From the NCBI RefSeq assembly GCF_009068765.1, contig NZ_CP035534.1, positions 1,798,001 to 1,862,000 of the forward strand: 64,000 bases of DNA, written 5' to 3'. Source of the stretch: Sulfurimonas hydrogeniphila (GTDB lineage Bacteria > Campylobacterota > Campylobacteria > Campylobacterales > Sulfurimonadaceae). The position numbers were made by a program, and so were the translations under genes. Below, one piece after another: positions 28,072-36,867 of this stretch. The notes below the pieces were generated by a model that was not told where the DNA came from, made no database searches, and worked only from the letters and a program-made list of their open reading frames with translations. Within the stretch, counting starts at the first letter, position 1. Each line of letters begins with the position of its first letter.

Positions 28072-28094
28072 GGAATCGGTACTTTAGTGCCGAC
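28072..28094. repeat. REP-like unit upstream of the DEAD-box helicase
   Basis: GGAATCGG, TACTTTAG, TGCCGAC is a full REP-like unit of the 'GGAATC' subtype. A weaker copy with GACTTGAAGTC sits at about 28018-28036. The 370-bp gap 27969-28338 holds these repeats, then a promoter and a structured leader. Confidence 0.65.
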
Positions 28095-28217
28095 TATGAA
28101 CGCTCTTTTATCATTCCAGACCAGACTACAAAAAAATTTACCTGCTCTTTTGTAGCATTATAAACTTAAGTAATTAAAAATATTTGCAACTTTACTGTAA
28201 ATATTAAAAAATTTAGC

Positions 28218-28338
28218 TATAATTCCATAAATATTTTAAGGGGAAGATGCCCTGATAGACTTAAAGTGGAAATTTTAGTAGAACTTGCGTCATCTCCTTA
28301 TGTATAAAAAGGCTTCAAAAGCCTGTTAAAAAAGGATA
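28218..28338 (+). promoter_or_regulatory. Promoter and structured 5' leader of the DEAD-box helicase gene
   Basis: A TATAAT -10 (28218-28223) is followed by a leader of about 110 nt. TAAGGGGAAGATG (28237-28249) can pair with CATCTCCTTA (28291-28300) with a 3-nt bulge, and AGGCTT-CAA-AAGCCT (28310-28324) forms a second stem just before the AAAGGA ribosome-binding site. Long leaders are usual for DEAD-box helicase mRNAs controlled by temperature or by the helicase itself; that role is inferred. Confidence 0.45.
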
Positions 28339-29895
28339 ATGATGCAAGAAACTGCACAAGAAACACAAACAACAACTACAGAAGAACCTACAATCACATT
28401 TGATTCGTTAAACCTAAAACCCGAAATACTTAAAAGTGTAAAATTCGCCGGCTTTACAGTCCCCTCTCCTATTCAGGAACAGGCAATTCCTATCATACTT
28501 GAAGGCCGTGATATGGTCGGACAGGCACACACGGGTACAGGAAAAACAGCAGCTTTTTCACTTCCTGTTCTTTCAAACATGAAACTCAACGGCAAAGTGG
28601 AGATGCTTGTCATCACACCAACACGGGAACTCGCAACACAGGTCAGTGATGAAATATTCAAATATGGCCGTAATCTGAATGTAAAGACAGTTACCGTATA
28701 CGGGGGAAGCTCTTATAAGCGCCAACTTGACCTTATCGGTCGCGGTGCAAGTGTTGTCGTAGCAACACCCGGAAGAATGCTTGATCTCTTAAAAAGAAAT
28801 ATGCTCAACAATTTTGCACCGAGTGTCGTTGTACTTGATGAGGCAGATGAGATGCTTGACATGGGATTTTTGGATGACATCACTGAAATTTTCTCTTATC
28901 TTCCAACAGACAGACAGACTCTGCTTTTCTCGGCAACTATGCCTCAGCCGATTAAAAATCTTGCAAACAAGATTTTAAAAGACCCTGCTTTTGTCTCTAT
29001 CACAAAAGGGGAGACAACAAATGCCGATATCGAACAGGAGTATTATGTCATTGATGAGCACGAAAGAGATGATGCGATTATTCGTCTTATGGATGCTGAA
29101 AACAGTACAAAATCAGTTGTCTTTTGTAGAACAAAATCAGAAGTTGACAGATTAAGCAATGTTCTTTCAAATGCAGGATATCTGGCGAACGGTCTGCACG
29201 GTGACATGGAGCAGCGTCAGCGTGAGACTGTTATCAAAGGTTTCAAAAACGACTCTGTCAAAGTCCTTGTGGCAACCGATGTGGCTGCCCGCGGTATACA
29301 TGTAAGCAATATTTCTCATGTATTCAACTATCATATTCCTTTTGATCCTGAGTCTTATGTTCACCGTATCGGGAGAACAGGACGTGCAGGAACAAAAGGA
29401 AAGGCTATCACACTGTTGACACCTTTGGAGTTTAAAGAACTGCAGCGTATCAAACAAAAAGTCGGTACCTCAATGAATCATGCATTCGTGCCAAGCAAAA
29501 ATGATTTGCGTGAATCTACTGTGGAAAAAATGGTCAAAACAATTGAAGACCAAAAAATATATGATGAGGCACATAAAATTCTTGACCGTCTCAAAGAAGA
29601 TATAGATGAAGAAAAAATCATGTTCAAACTCATCTCTATGATTCTTGACAGACAGGATATAAAAGGACCGAGCAATATCGGTATTCCTGCTGACAAACTC
29701 GCTGCTATCCTGGAACGTGCTGGAAAACGCAATGACAGTCGAGGAAAAGGCGGCAGAGGTCGTGGCGGGTTCCGCGGAAACAGCCGTAACCGTTCGGGCG
29801 GAGACAGAAACCGTTCTGGCGGCGAAAGAAACCGTGACGGCGGCGGATACAGAGGCAACAGAAGTTCTTCAAACAGAAACCGAAACAGAGACTAG
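28339..29895 (+). CDS. DEAD-box ATP-dependent RNA helicase (DeaD/RhlE type)
   Basis: A 518-residue RNA helicase, probably for ribosome assembly or mRNA turnover. All motifs are present: Q motif (GFTVPSPIQEQAIP), I AHTGTGKTA, Ia PTRELA, Ib TPGR, II DEAD, III SAT, V ATDVAARGIHV, VI HRIGRTGRAG. The last ~55 residues are a Gly/Arg/Asn/Ser-rich tail (GRGRGGFRGNSRNRSGG and repeats), a typical RNA-binding extension. AAAGGATA precedes two adjacent ATGs at 28339 and 28342. The HIT gene follows after 5 nt. Confidence 0.93.
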   Translation: MMQETAQETQTTTTEEPTITFDSLNLKPEILKSVKFAGFTVPSPIQEQAIPIILEGRDMVGQAHTGTGKTAAFSLPVLSNMKLNGKVEMLVITPTRELATQVSDEIFKYGRNLNVKTVTVYGGSSYKRQLDLIGRGASVVVATPGRMLDLLKRNMLNNFAPSVVVLDEADEMLDMGFLDDITEIFSYLPTDRQTLLFSATMPQPIKNLANKILKDPAFVSITKGETTNADIEQEYYVIDEHERDDAIIRLMDAENSTKSVVFCRTKSEVDRLSNVLSNAGYLANGLHGDMEQRQRETVIKGFKNDSVKVLVATDVAARGIHVSNISHVFNYHIPFDPESYVHRIGRTGRAGTKGKAITLLTPLEFKELQRIKQKVGTSMNHAFVPSKNDLRESTVEKMVKTIEDQKIYDEAHKILDRLKEDIDEEKIMFKLISMILDRQDIKGPSNIGIPADKLAAILERAGKRNDSRGKGGRGRGGFRGNSRNRSGGDRNRSGGERNRDGGGYRGNRSSSNRNRNRD

Positions 29896-29900
29896 TTTTT

Positions 29901-30287
29901 ATGGACACTCTCATCATTTATGAAGATGAAAACTTTTTTATAGAAAAAGAAGAGAGTGAAATTCCCTGGCTCAAAATCTTCACAAAAAAGCCTTACAAAG
30001 AGCTTGGAGACATGCCAAAAGAGCTGCGCCTGCAGCTCTTTGAAATCTTTGATATCATCGAAGATGAAATGAAAAAATATTACAAACCTTCCAAAATAAA
30101 TATGGCTTCCTTCGCAAATATGCTTCCGCGCGTCCATTTACATGTAATGGCAAGATTTGAAAATGACAGCTGCTTTCCTAATCCGATGTGGGGTGAAAAG
30201 CTAAGAGATGCTGTTTTAAACCTGCCGGATGAAGCAGAATTTTATAAAAGAGTTGTTGTAGCTTTAAAACAAATCAGCCTGGGTTAA
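29901..30287 (+). CDS. HIT family nucleotide-binding protein
   Basis: A 128-residue protein with the histidine-triad-type sequence PRVHLHVMARFEND (H-x-H pattern) and a preceding helical/strand region ending NMASFANMLPR. HIT proteins hydrolyse or transfer nucleotidyl groups from dinucleoside polyphosphates and similar substrates. The third His of a canonical HxHxHxx motif is replaced (HLHVMAR), so activity may differ. It is 5 nt downstream of the helicase gene and probably co-transcribed. Confidence 0.75.
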   Translation: MDTLIIYEDENFFIEKEESEIPWLKIFTKKPYKELGDMPKELRLQLFEIFDIIEDEMKKYYKPSKINMASFANMLPRVHLHVMARFENDSCFPNPMWGEKLRDAVLNLPDEAEFYKRVVVALKQISLG

Positions 30288-30345
30288 AACCTAGCCTACG
30301 TGCTCTTTTAGAAACGGTGCTTTAGCATTTTAACAAAATATCATC

Positions 30346-30406
30346 GGAACCGGTACTTTATTGCCGGCTATTGGCGTTTTTCTGCCACTCTCGCCCGCAC
30401 TAAAGT
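30346..30406. repeat. REP-like unit and the left half of the REP split by the composite insertion
   Basis: A REP-like unit is at 30346-30368 (GGAACCGG, TACTTTAT, TGCCGGC). At 30393-30406 GCCCGC-ACTAAAGT is the left half of a second one, whose right half (ACGGGTTCC) resumes at 35704. Removing the insertion and one ACTAAAGT restores a consensus REP unit. Confidence 0.8.
30399..30406. repeat. Target-site duplication (left), ACTAAAGT
   Basis: ACTAAAGT directly abuts the left end of the first IS4-family copy. The same 8 bp lie at 35696-35703, directly after the right end of the second copy. Confidence 0.85.
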
Positions 30407-30811
30407 CATAAGTATCTACACAACTTAAAACTCCATCTGCATAAAGTCATTGAGTTCTTTTTTAATGCTATGGAGTTCTTCAATATCATAAAGTTCAAGC
30501 ATATCCATAGCAGAGAAGAAGTTCCATAAACCTGCTAACAGAGCCGGAGAGGTAGATATCTTCTTTCTTGCTACCAATCTCCCGCTTAATCGAACTAAAA
30601 ACTTTCTAATTGCCAGCATGTTTTTACTATTTGTATGTTCAATTTCCCATACAAGCAAACAGGCATAAGAGGCAACAAACAAGCGTTTAAATATAGCCTG
30701 TGCACTCTCTTGCTGCCATTTTTCCAAATTAAACCCTGAGCTTTTTAACAGTTTAAAATACGTTTCTATATTCCATCTGTAATAATACCACAATCCTATC
30801 CTTGTTATATC

Positions 30812-32018
30812 CACGGTAATTCAAGTTTAATAACCAGTTAAATAAACTAGAACAAAATTTGCTTACTCCTATAAAAATTAGGAGGAGCAGATGCAAGTAT
30901 TATTGGAAGAGTTTAGACAACTACCAGATTATAGAAAAAATAAAGTGCGATACACACATCCAGGAGAGATATTATTTTTATCACTTTTGGCTCTCCTTTC
31001 AGGTGCCGGGAGCTATGAAGATATTGCAACATGGATGAAAGAGAGAAAAAGAGAACTCTCTAAATTTTTGGGTCGTGCTTTTAAAGCTCCGGCATATACA
31101 ACAATAAGAAATACATTTTTGGGAATTGATACACAAGCAGTAGAGAAGATGCAACAAAAATGGATTCATCAACTTTCAAATACTCCAAAAGATTCACAAA
31201 CATTGACAATAGTTGCAACAGATGGGAAAACCATGAGAGGTTCTGCAAATAAAGAGATGAGTGAGAAAGCCAGACATATAGTTTCGCTCTTTCTAACAGA
31301 ATCTAAACTTACATTGGCACAAGCCCAGGTACAAGAGAAAACAAACGAGATTCCCGCACTTGTTGAACTATTAGATGCTTTAAACCTCACAAATTGTGTG
31401 ATTACCATGGATGCTATGCATACTCAAAAAAAACATTGAATAAAATAGTAAAGTGTGGACATGATTATATTGCACAGGTAAAATCGAATCAGAAAGAGCT
31501 TTTAAAATGGGTAATATTCAATACCTCTCTTGAAGATGCTAAGCCAATAGATACTTATGCCCATTATGAGCATAACACTCATGGGAGATATGAAGAGAGG
31601 GTTTGTGAAGTCTATGATGACCTCTATCAAATCAAAAAGAGTTGGTTATCTGTAAAAAGGGTTGTAAAGATTACAGCAACAACACTATCGTATGGAAAAC
31701 ATACGACAGAGTATCATTACTATATTTCAAGTCTTGATGTAGATGCAAAAACTTTTGCACATATTATCAGGAGCCATTGGAAAATTGAGAACTCTTTACA
31801 CTATGTAAAAGATGTCAGTTTCGATGAGGATAGCTCAAGAGTTCGCACAGGTCAAGCACCTTTAATCTCTACAATGTTAAGAAGTCTTGCCATAAATATC
31901 ATGAATATTAACAAAATCTCCAATATTAAAAAAGCCAGAAAGGTTTTTGGATGGAGTCCTCATAAGCTTTTCAGTCTTAGTAGTAGACTTGGGTGAGTAT
32001 TAAACTTGAATTACCGTG
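30812..32018 (+). mobile_element. ISAs1-family insertion sequence inside the IS4 transposase gene (copy 1)
   Basis: The terminal inverted repeats are CACGGTAATTCAAGTTTAAT at the left and its reverse complement at the right, giving about 1207 bp. It carries one transposase gene on the plus strand. The exact ends are uncertain by about 3 bp. A clear target duplication is not visible: the flanks read TTATATC and CAACATC. Confidence 0.75.
30891..31996 (+). pseudogene. ISAs1-family transposase, two frames joined at an A8 tract (copy 1)
   Basis: Frame one (30891-31439) carries the N-terminal DDE_Tnp_1-associated region (LLEEFRQLPDYRKNKVRYTH) and first Asp (VATDGKTMRGS). Frame two (from about 31434 to 31996) continues TLNKIVKCGHDYIAQVKSNQ and ends with the ISAs1 signature IRSHWKIENSLHYVKDVSF with the catalytic Glu. 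The junction is CAAAAAAAAC (A8 at 31426-31433); a -1 shift there or one more A would restore a ~368-residue protein. It may be a mutation, or frameshifting/slippage at the A tract. AGGAGGAG precedes the start. Confidence 0.8.
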
Positions 32019-33024
32019 CAACATCTTTTGGAAGATTGCTTAACAGAAGCCAGGTAGCAACTGTATTGTTCTTCTCATCTATGAGTCTTTGGACTATAAA
32101 TCTGTTTTTTATTGGCTTGCCTTTTACTTTTTGTTTTATTGTTTTACCTTGTGGCGTATCTGTCTTTTGATAGCTGTCTCTTGTTATAAGTATATCTACC
32201 GTATTAACATAAATTTTTACTTTTTTATTTTGATACTGTATAGTTTTTACATATTTGCCTTTATCCATTTTTTTGGACAACTCTTTTTGGGTAATATCTT
32301 CATCTTCATACCTGACTTTGACATTGTCTAATGCTCGTACTATATATAAATCCTCTTTTTGCAGTCCTCTGAAAAACCCCGCACTGTCTGCTTCTCTGTC
32401 AATTACATGTACAATTTTCTTTTGTATGTTGAGGGATTGATTGATATAAGCTATTCTTTGTGTTAATTCACCGAGATGGGTAAGATGACTCTTCATTGTA
32501 GGATTATAGCTTGAGAGCACTTTATCTTGTGTCTTTAGGTTCTGTACCAAGGGAAGGATTGGTTTGCCGCTGCTGCTCTCAATTGCAAGGGAACTTTGCA
32601 ACTCATATCCTCTTGATGAAGCATTATTTACATTGCTTCTGCGTTTTCGTATACAATCTGTTTTTGCCGTATGGTTTTTATAATTTATGAGTGACCAGTC
32701 ATGGGCTACAAGTATATATTCATCACTGCTTTTATTAATAGTTTTAATCCCTCTTGTAAGCATTGGCTCATTGAGTGACTCTATATCTACATGCTCATTA
32801 TTGTAAAATCTCCAAGCACTTTGTGCTTGTGAAAATCCTTCAGTCTTTTGTAGCAGGTTTAATCCATTGGTACTGTGTTGTTTATGATTCATATGACTTT
32901 TTACCAGTCTCATATATCTTTTTTTTTAAACGCTCTTCCATTGCATAAACTCTCTTGTTTTTTAAAATCTTATGCAATATCTATTCCGCTTTCTTTGCTT
33001 TTTTGAGTTGTGTAGATACTTATG

Positions 33025-33077
33025 ACTTCAGTGCCGGCTGAGAGTGGCAGGACTATTGCAACAGCCGGCACTGAAGT
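33025..33077. repeat. 53-bp REP pair between the two IS copies
   Basis: Starts ACTTCAGTGCCGGC and ends GCCGGCACTGAAGT, an exact 14-bp inverted pair around a linker (TGAGAGTGGCAGGACTATTG then CAACA) nearly the same as that of the intact paired REP at 563-634. Both IS copies abut it exactly at the REP core. Confidence 0.85.
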
Positions 33078-33482
33078 CATAAGTATCTACACAACTTAAA
33101 ACTCCATCTGCATAAAGTCATTGAGTTCTTTTTTAATGCTATGGAGTTCTTCAATATCATAAAGTTCAAGCATATCCATAGCAGAGAAGAAGTTCCATAA
33201 ACCTGCTAACAGAGCCGGAGAGGTAGATATCTTCTTTCTTGCTACCAATCTCCCGCTTAATCGAACTAAAAACTTTCTAATTGCCAGCATGTTTTTACTA
33301 TTTGTATGTTCAATTTCCCATACAAGCAAACAGGCATAAGAGGCAACAAACAAGCGTTTAAATATAGCCTGTGCACTCTCTTGCTGCCATTTTTCCAAAT
33401 TAAACCCTGAGCTTTTTAACAGTTTAAAATACGTTTCTATATTCCATCTGTAATAATACCACAATCCTATCCTTGTTATATC

Positions 33483-34689
33483 CACGGTAATTCAAGTTTA
33501 ATAACCAGTTAAATAAACTAGAACAAAATTTGCTTACTCCTATAAAAATTAGGAGGAGCAGATGCAAGTATTATTGGAAGAGTTTAGACAACTACCAGAT
33601 TATAGAAAAAATAAAGTGCGATACACACATCCAGGAGAGATATTATTTTTATCACTTTTGGCTCTCCTTTCAGGTGCCGGGAGCTATGAAGATATTGCAA
33701 CATGGATGAAAGAGAGAAAAAGAGAACTCTCTAAATTTTTGGGTCGTGCTTTTAAAGCTCCGGCATATACAACAATAAGAAATACATTTTTGGGAATTGA
33801 TACACAAGCAGTAGAGAAGATGCAACAAAAATGGATTCATCAACTTTCAAATACTCCAAAAGATTCACAAACATTGACAATAGTTGCAACAGATGGGAAA
33901 ACCATGAGAGGTTCTGCAAATAAAGAGATGAGTGAGAAAGCCAGACATATAGTTTCGCTCTTTCTAACAGAATCTAAACTTACATTGGCACAAGCCCAGG
34001 TACAAGAGAAAACAAACGAGATTCCCGCACTTGTTGAACTATTAGATGCTTTAAACCTCACAAATTGTGTGATTACCATGGATGCTATGCATACTCAAAA
34101 AAAACATTGAATAAAATAGTAAAGTGTGGACATGATTATATTGCACAGGTAAAATCGAATCAGAAAGAGCTTTTAAAATGGGTAATATTCAATACCTCTC
34201 TTGAAGATGCTAAGCCAATAGATACTTATGCCCATTATGAGCATAACACTCATGGGAGATATGAAGAGAGGGTTTGTGAAGTCTATGATGACCTCTATCA
34301 AATCAAAAAGAGTTGGTTATCTGTAAAAAGGGTTGTAAAGATTACAGCAACAACACTATCGTATGGAAAACATACGACAGAGTATCATTACTATATTTCA
34401 AGTCTTGATGTAGATGCAAAAACTTTTGCACATATTATCAGGAGCCATTGGAAAATTGAGAACTCTTTACACTATGTAAAAGATGTCAGTTTCGATGAGG
34501 ATAGCTCAAGAGTTCGCACAGGTCAAGCACCTTTAATCTCTACAATGTTAAGAAGTCTTGCCATAAATATCATGAATATTAACAAAATCTCCAATATTAA
34601 AAAAGCCAGAAAGGTTTTTGGATGGAGTCCTCATAAGCTTTTCAGTCTTAGTAGTAGACTTGGGTGAGTATTAAACTTGAATTACCGTG
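33483..34689 (+). mobile_element. ISAs1-family insertion sequence (copy 2)
   Basis: Same ends and content as 30812-32018, at the same position in the IS4 transposase gene. Confidence 0.75.
33562..34667 (+). pseudogene. ISAs1-family transposase, two frames joined at an A8 tract (copy 2)
   Basis: As in copy 1: frame one is 33562-34110 and frame two runs to 34667; the A8 tract is at 34097-34104. Identical length and sequence in both copies makes a random sequencing error at one copy less likely, although reads from the two repeats could not be told apart. Confidence 0.8.
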
Positions 34690-35695
34690 CAACATCTTTT
34701 GGAAGATTGCTTAACAGAAGCCAGGTAGCAACTGTATTGTTCTTCTCATCTATGAGTCTTTGGACTATAAATCTGTTTTTTATTGGCTTGCCTTTTACTT
34801 TTTGTTTTATTGTTTTACCTTGTGGCGTATCTGTCTTTTGATAGCTGTCTCTTGTTATAAGTATATCTACCGTATTAACATAAATTTTTACTTTTTTATT
34901 TTGATACTGTATAGTTTTTACATATTTGCCTTTATCCATTTTTTTGGACAACTCTTTTTGGGTAATATCTTCATCTTCATACCTGACTTTGACATTGTCT
35001 AATGCTCGTACTATATATAAATCCTCTTTTTGCAGTCCTCTGAAAAACCCCGCACTGTCTGCTTCTCTGTCAATTACATGTACAATTTTCTTTTGTATGT
35101 TGAGGGATTGATTGATATAAGCTATTCTTTGTGTTAATTCACCGAGATGGGTAAGATGACTCTTCATTGTAGGATTATAGCTTGAGAGCACTTTATCTTG
35201 TGTCTTTAGGTTCTGTACCAAGGGAAGGATTGGTTTGCCGCTGCTGCTCTCAATTGCAAGGGAACTTTGCAACTCATATCCTCTTGATGAAGCATTATTT
35301 ACATTGCTTCTGCGTTTTCGTATACAATCTGTTTTTGCCGTATGGTTTTTATAATTTATGAGTGACCAGTCATGGGCTACAAGTATATATTCATCACTGC
35401 TTTTATTAATAGTTTTAATCCCTCTTGTAAGCATTGGCTCATTGAGTGACTCTATATCTACATGCTCATTATTGTAAAATCTCCAAGCACTTTGTGCTTG
35501 TGAAAATCCTTCAGTCTTTTGTAGCAGGTTTAATCCATTGGTACTGTGTTGTTTATGATTCATATGACTTTTTACCAGTCTCATATATCTTTTTTTTTAA
35601 ACGCTCTTCCATTGCATAAACTCTCTTGTTTTTTAAAATCTTATGCAATATCTATTCCGCTTTCTTTGCTTTTTTGAGTTGTGTAGATACTTATG

Positions 35696-35703
35696 ACTAA
35701 AGT
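35696..35703. repeat. Target-site duplication (right), ACTAAAGT
   Basis: Directly follows the right end of IS copy 2 and matches 30399-30406; it is followed by ACGGGTTCC, the remaining half of the interrupted REP unit. Confidence 0.85.
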
Positions 35704-35726
35704 ACGGGTTCCGAAATAGTTGGCAA

Positions 35727-35760
35727 TTGAGAAGCAAAAAAAATATTTTTCGCCTCTCAA
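35727..35760 (-). terminator. Long hairpin downstream of fabH, possible terminator
   Basis: On the minus strand TTGAGAGGCGAAAAA pairs with TTTTTGCTTCTCAA-type sequence, about 15 pairs with two G-T wobbles. The T8 run lies in the stem instead of after it, so it may stop transcription from either side or be only a stable palindrome. Confidence 0.4.
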
Positions 35761-35765
35761 GTTCT

Positions 35766-35868
35766 CATTTTTATTCTAGTTCAAGGCGGATATAAATATA
35801 TTTGAGGAGCTTACTATAGTAAGTGACGAAAAGATATTATTATCCAACGCAGAAATTGGATAAAAATG
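35766..35868. repeat. 103-bp near-complete palindrome (MITE-like) abutting the fabH stop codon
   Basis: The left half begins CATTTTTATTCTAGTTCAAG and the reverse complement of the right half begins CATTTTTATCCAATTTCTGC. The halves stay similar through GGATA..AATAT to the perfect 14-bp centre CTTACTATAGTAAG (35810-35823). The unit ends at 35868, the base before the fabH stop codon. Small size, terminal inverted repeats and no coding frame fit a MITE or a very large terminator-like hairpin. Confidence 0.65.
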
Positions 35869-36867
35869 TTACTTGAGTGGTGAAAAAGGGATAAGGGCGC
35901 TTCCCCAGGTTAATCCTCCGCCAAAGGCGTCAAGCAGCATCAGCTCACCAGGCTCAAGTTCCCCTGATTCATACAGATCATTAATAGCCATCGGAATGGA
36001 AGCTCCTGAAGTATTTCCATACTTTTGTACAGTGATTACGACCTGATCATCTCTCATTTTTAAAGCTTCGCCAACAGCTTTGATAATTCTCAAATTTGCC
36101 TGATGCGGAATAAAATGTTTGATATTTTCACTTTTTATGTTATTTTCTTCTAAAATTTCTTTAACATCTTTTGTCAACGTACGCACAGCTACTTTAAAAG
36201 TTTCATTGCCTTTCATCTGCATAAAACAGCTTCCCGCTTCACTTTCAAGTGCATCATGTGCAGAACCGCTGCCGCCGTTTGGTGTCATTAGCAAATCTGC
36301 ATATTGACCGTCAGCACCTGTATGTACATCTATAATAGCTTCACTTTTATCATCTGTTGCAGAAATTACAGCAGCCCCTGCACCGTCACCAAAGAGTATA
36401 CATGTACCGCGGTCACTGTAATCTGTAATAGCAGAGAGTTTTTCCGCACCGATGATTAAAATGTTTTTTTTCATCCCTGATTCTATAAATGCTTTTGCTA
36501 TTGCCAAAACATAGATAAAGCCTGTGCACGCTGCAGAAATGTCAAAAGCAGTGGCATTTTTGATACCCAGTTTTGTAGCAATGACTGTTGCGGTTGATGG
36601 CATACAAAAGTAGTCGGGTGAAATTGTAGCGGTTATTACCATATCTATCTCAGAGCTCTCTATACCGCTTCGCTCTAAGGCTTTTTGCGCGGCTTTTGCA
36701 CCTAAATCACTTGTAAATTCATCTTTAGCAGCAATGTGACGCTCTTTAATTCCCGTTCTTTTGGTAATCCATTCATCTGAAGTGTCCACCATATGAGAGA
36801 GTTCTTCATTTGTAAGTATTTTTTCGGGCACATAGGCACCAATAGAGCGAAATGCAGCGTAAGCCAT
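35869..36867 (-). CDS. fabH: 3-oxoacyl-ACP synthase III FabH
   Basis: Condenses acetyl-CoA with malonyl-ACP to start fatty-acid synthesis. The 332-residue thiolase-fold protein has the catalytic Cys114 ([12 protein letters not shown]), His in [10 protein letters not shown] and Asn in [10 protein letters not shown], plus [11 protein letters not shown] at the C-terminus. The gene follows plsX directly (1-nt spacing), the standard rpmF-plsX-fabH arrangement. A large palindrome starts right after the stop. Confidence 0.96.
   Translation of the reverse strand: MAYAAFRSIGAYVPEKILTNEELSHMVDTSDEWITKRTGIKERHIAAKDEFTSDLGAKAAQKALERSGIESSEIDMVITATISPDYFCMPSTATVIATKLGIKNATAFDISAACTGFIYVLAIAKAFIESGMKKNILIIGAEKLSAITDYSDRGTCILFGDGAGAAVISATDDKSEAIIDVHTGADGQYADLLMTPNGGSGSAHDALESEAGSCFMQMKGNETFKVAVRTLTKDVKEILEENNIKSENIKHFIPHQANLRIIKAVGEALKMRDDQVVITVQKYGNTSGASIPMAINDLYESGELEPGELMLLDAFGGGLTWGSALIPFSPLK

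Larger units (their letters stand above)
30425..32913 (-). pseudogene. IS4-family transposase, split by an ISAs1-family insertion (copy 1)
   Basis: The N-terminal part (32913 down to about 32019) contains the first catalytic Asp (VAHDWSLINY) and the second (VIDREADSAGFF). The C-terminal part (about 30811 down to 30425) contains the IS4 Y-2-R-3-E-6-K signature, GLWYYYRWNIETYFKLLKSSG, with the catalytic Glu. The two parts are separated by the insertion at LPKDV/DITRIG. A better N-terminus would come from the ATG at 32939-32941 (MEERLKKRYMRLVKSH) if the A9 tract (32919-32927 on the plus strand) were one base shorter, so the 5' end may also be shifted. Confidence 0.85.
30407..33024 (-). mobile_element. 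IS4-family insertion sequence, copy 1 (interrupted by an ISAs1-family element)
   Basis: The ends are inverted repeats: CATAAGTATCTACACAACT at the left and its reverse complement at the right (23 of the first 24 bp match). Removing the 1.2-kb ISAs1-type insert leaves about 1.41 kb, a normal IS4-family size. The transposase is on the minus strand. Its own gene is broken, so movement would need transposase from another copy. Confidence 0.8.
33096..35584 (-). pseudogene. IS4-family transposase, split by an ISAs1-family insertion (copy 2)
   Basis: The same two fragments as in copy 1: the N-terminal part begins at 35584 with the two Asp motifs, and the C-terminal part ends at 33096 with the YRWNIE motif. 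Because both copies share the same disruption, the ISAs1-type insertion came before the IS4 unit was doubled. Confidence 0.85.
30407..35695. mobile_element. Composite insertion: two direct IS4-family copies bracketing a 53-bp REP pair
   Basis: The 5289-bp unit is made of two 2618-bp copies in direct orientation (constant offset 2671 bp) and a 53-bp spacer (33025-33077). The outer ends are flanked by the same 8-bp duplication, ACTAAAGT, while the inner flanks are ACTTCAGT and ACTGAAGT. This is the pattern expected if the whole unit moved as one composite transposon. The copies appear identical in all translated reading frames and end sequences that I compared. There are no cargo genes. Confidence 0.75.
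33078..35695 (-). mobile_element. IS4-family insertion sequence, copy 2
   Basis: Direct repeat of copy 1 at offset 2671 bp, with the same terminal inverted repeats and the same internal ISAs1-family insertion. Its left flank is ACTGAAGT and its right flank ACTAAAGT. Confidence 0.8.

Noticed and set aside
29705-29923. Overlapping frames in the Gly/Arg-rich tail of the helicase gene (both strands)
   Set aside because: The repetitive, G+C-richer tail leaves all six frames open by composition. Only the helicase frame has motifs.
30801-32030. Target-site duplication of the ISAs1-family element
   Set aside because: With the ends at CACGG/CCGTG the flanks are TTATATC and CAACATC, and with ends at GGTAATTC they are also unlike. 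On the coding strand GATGTTG and GATATAA match at only 4 of 7 positions, so no duplication can be claimed.
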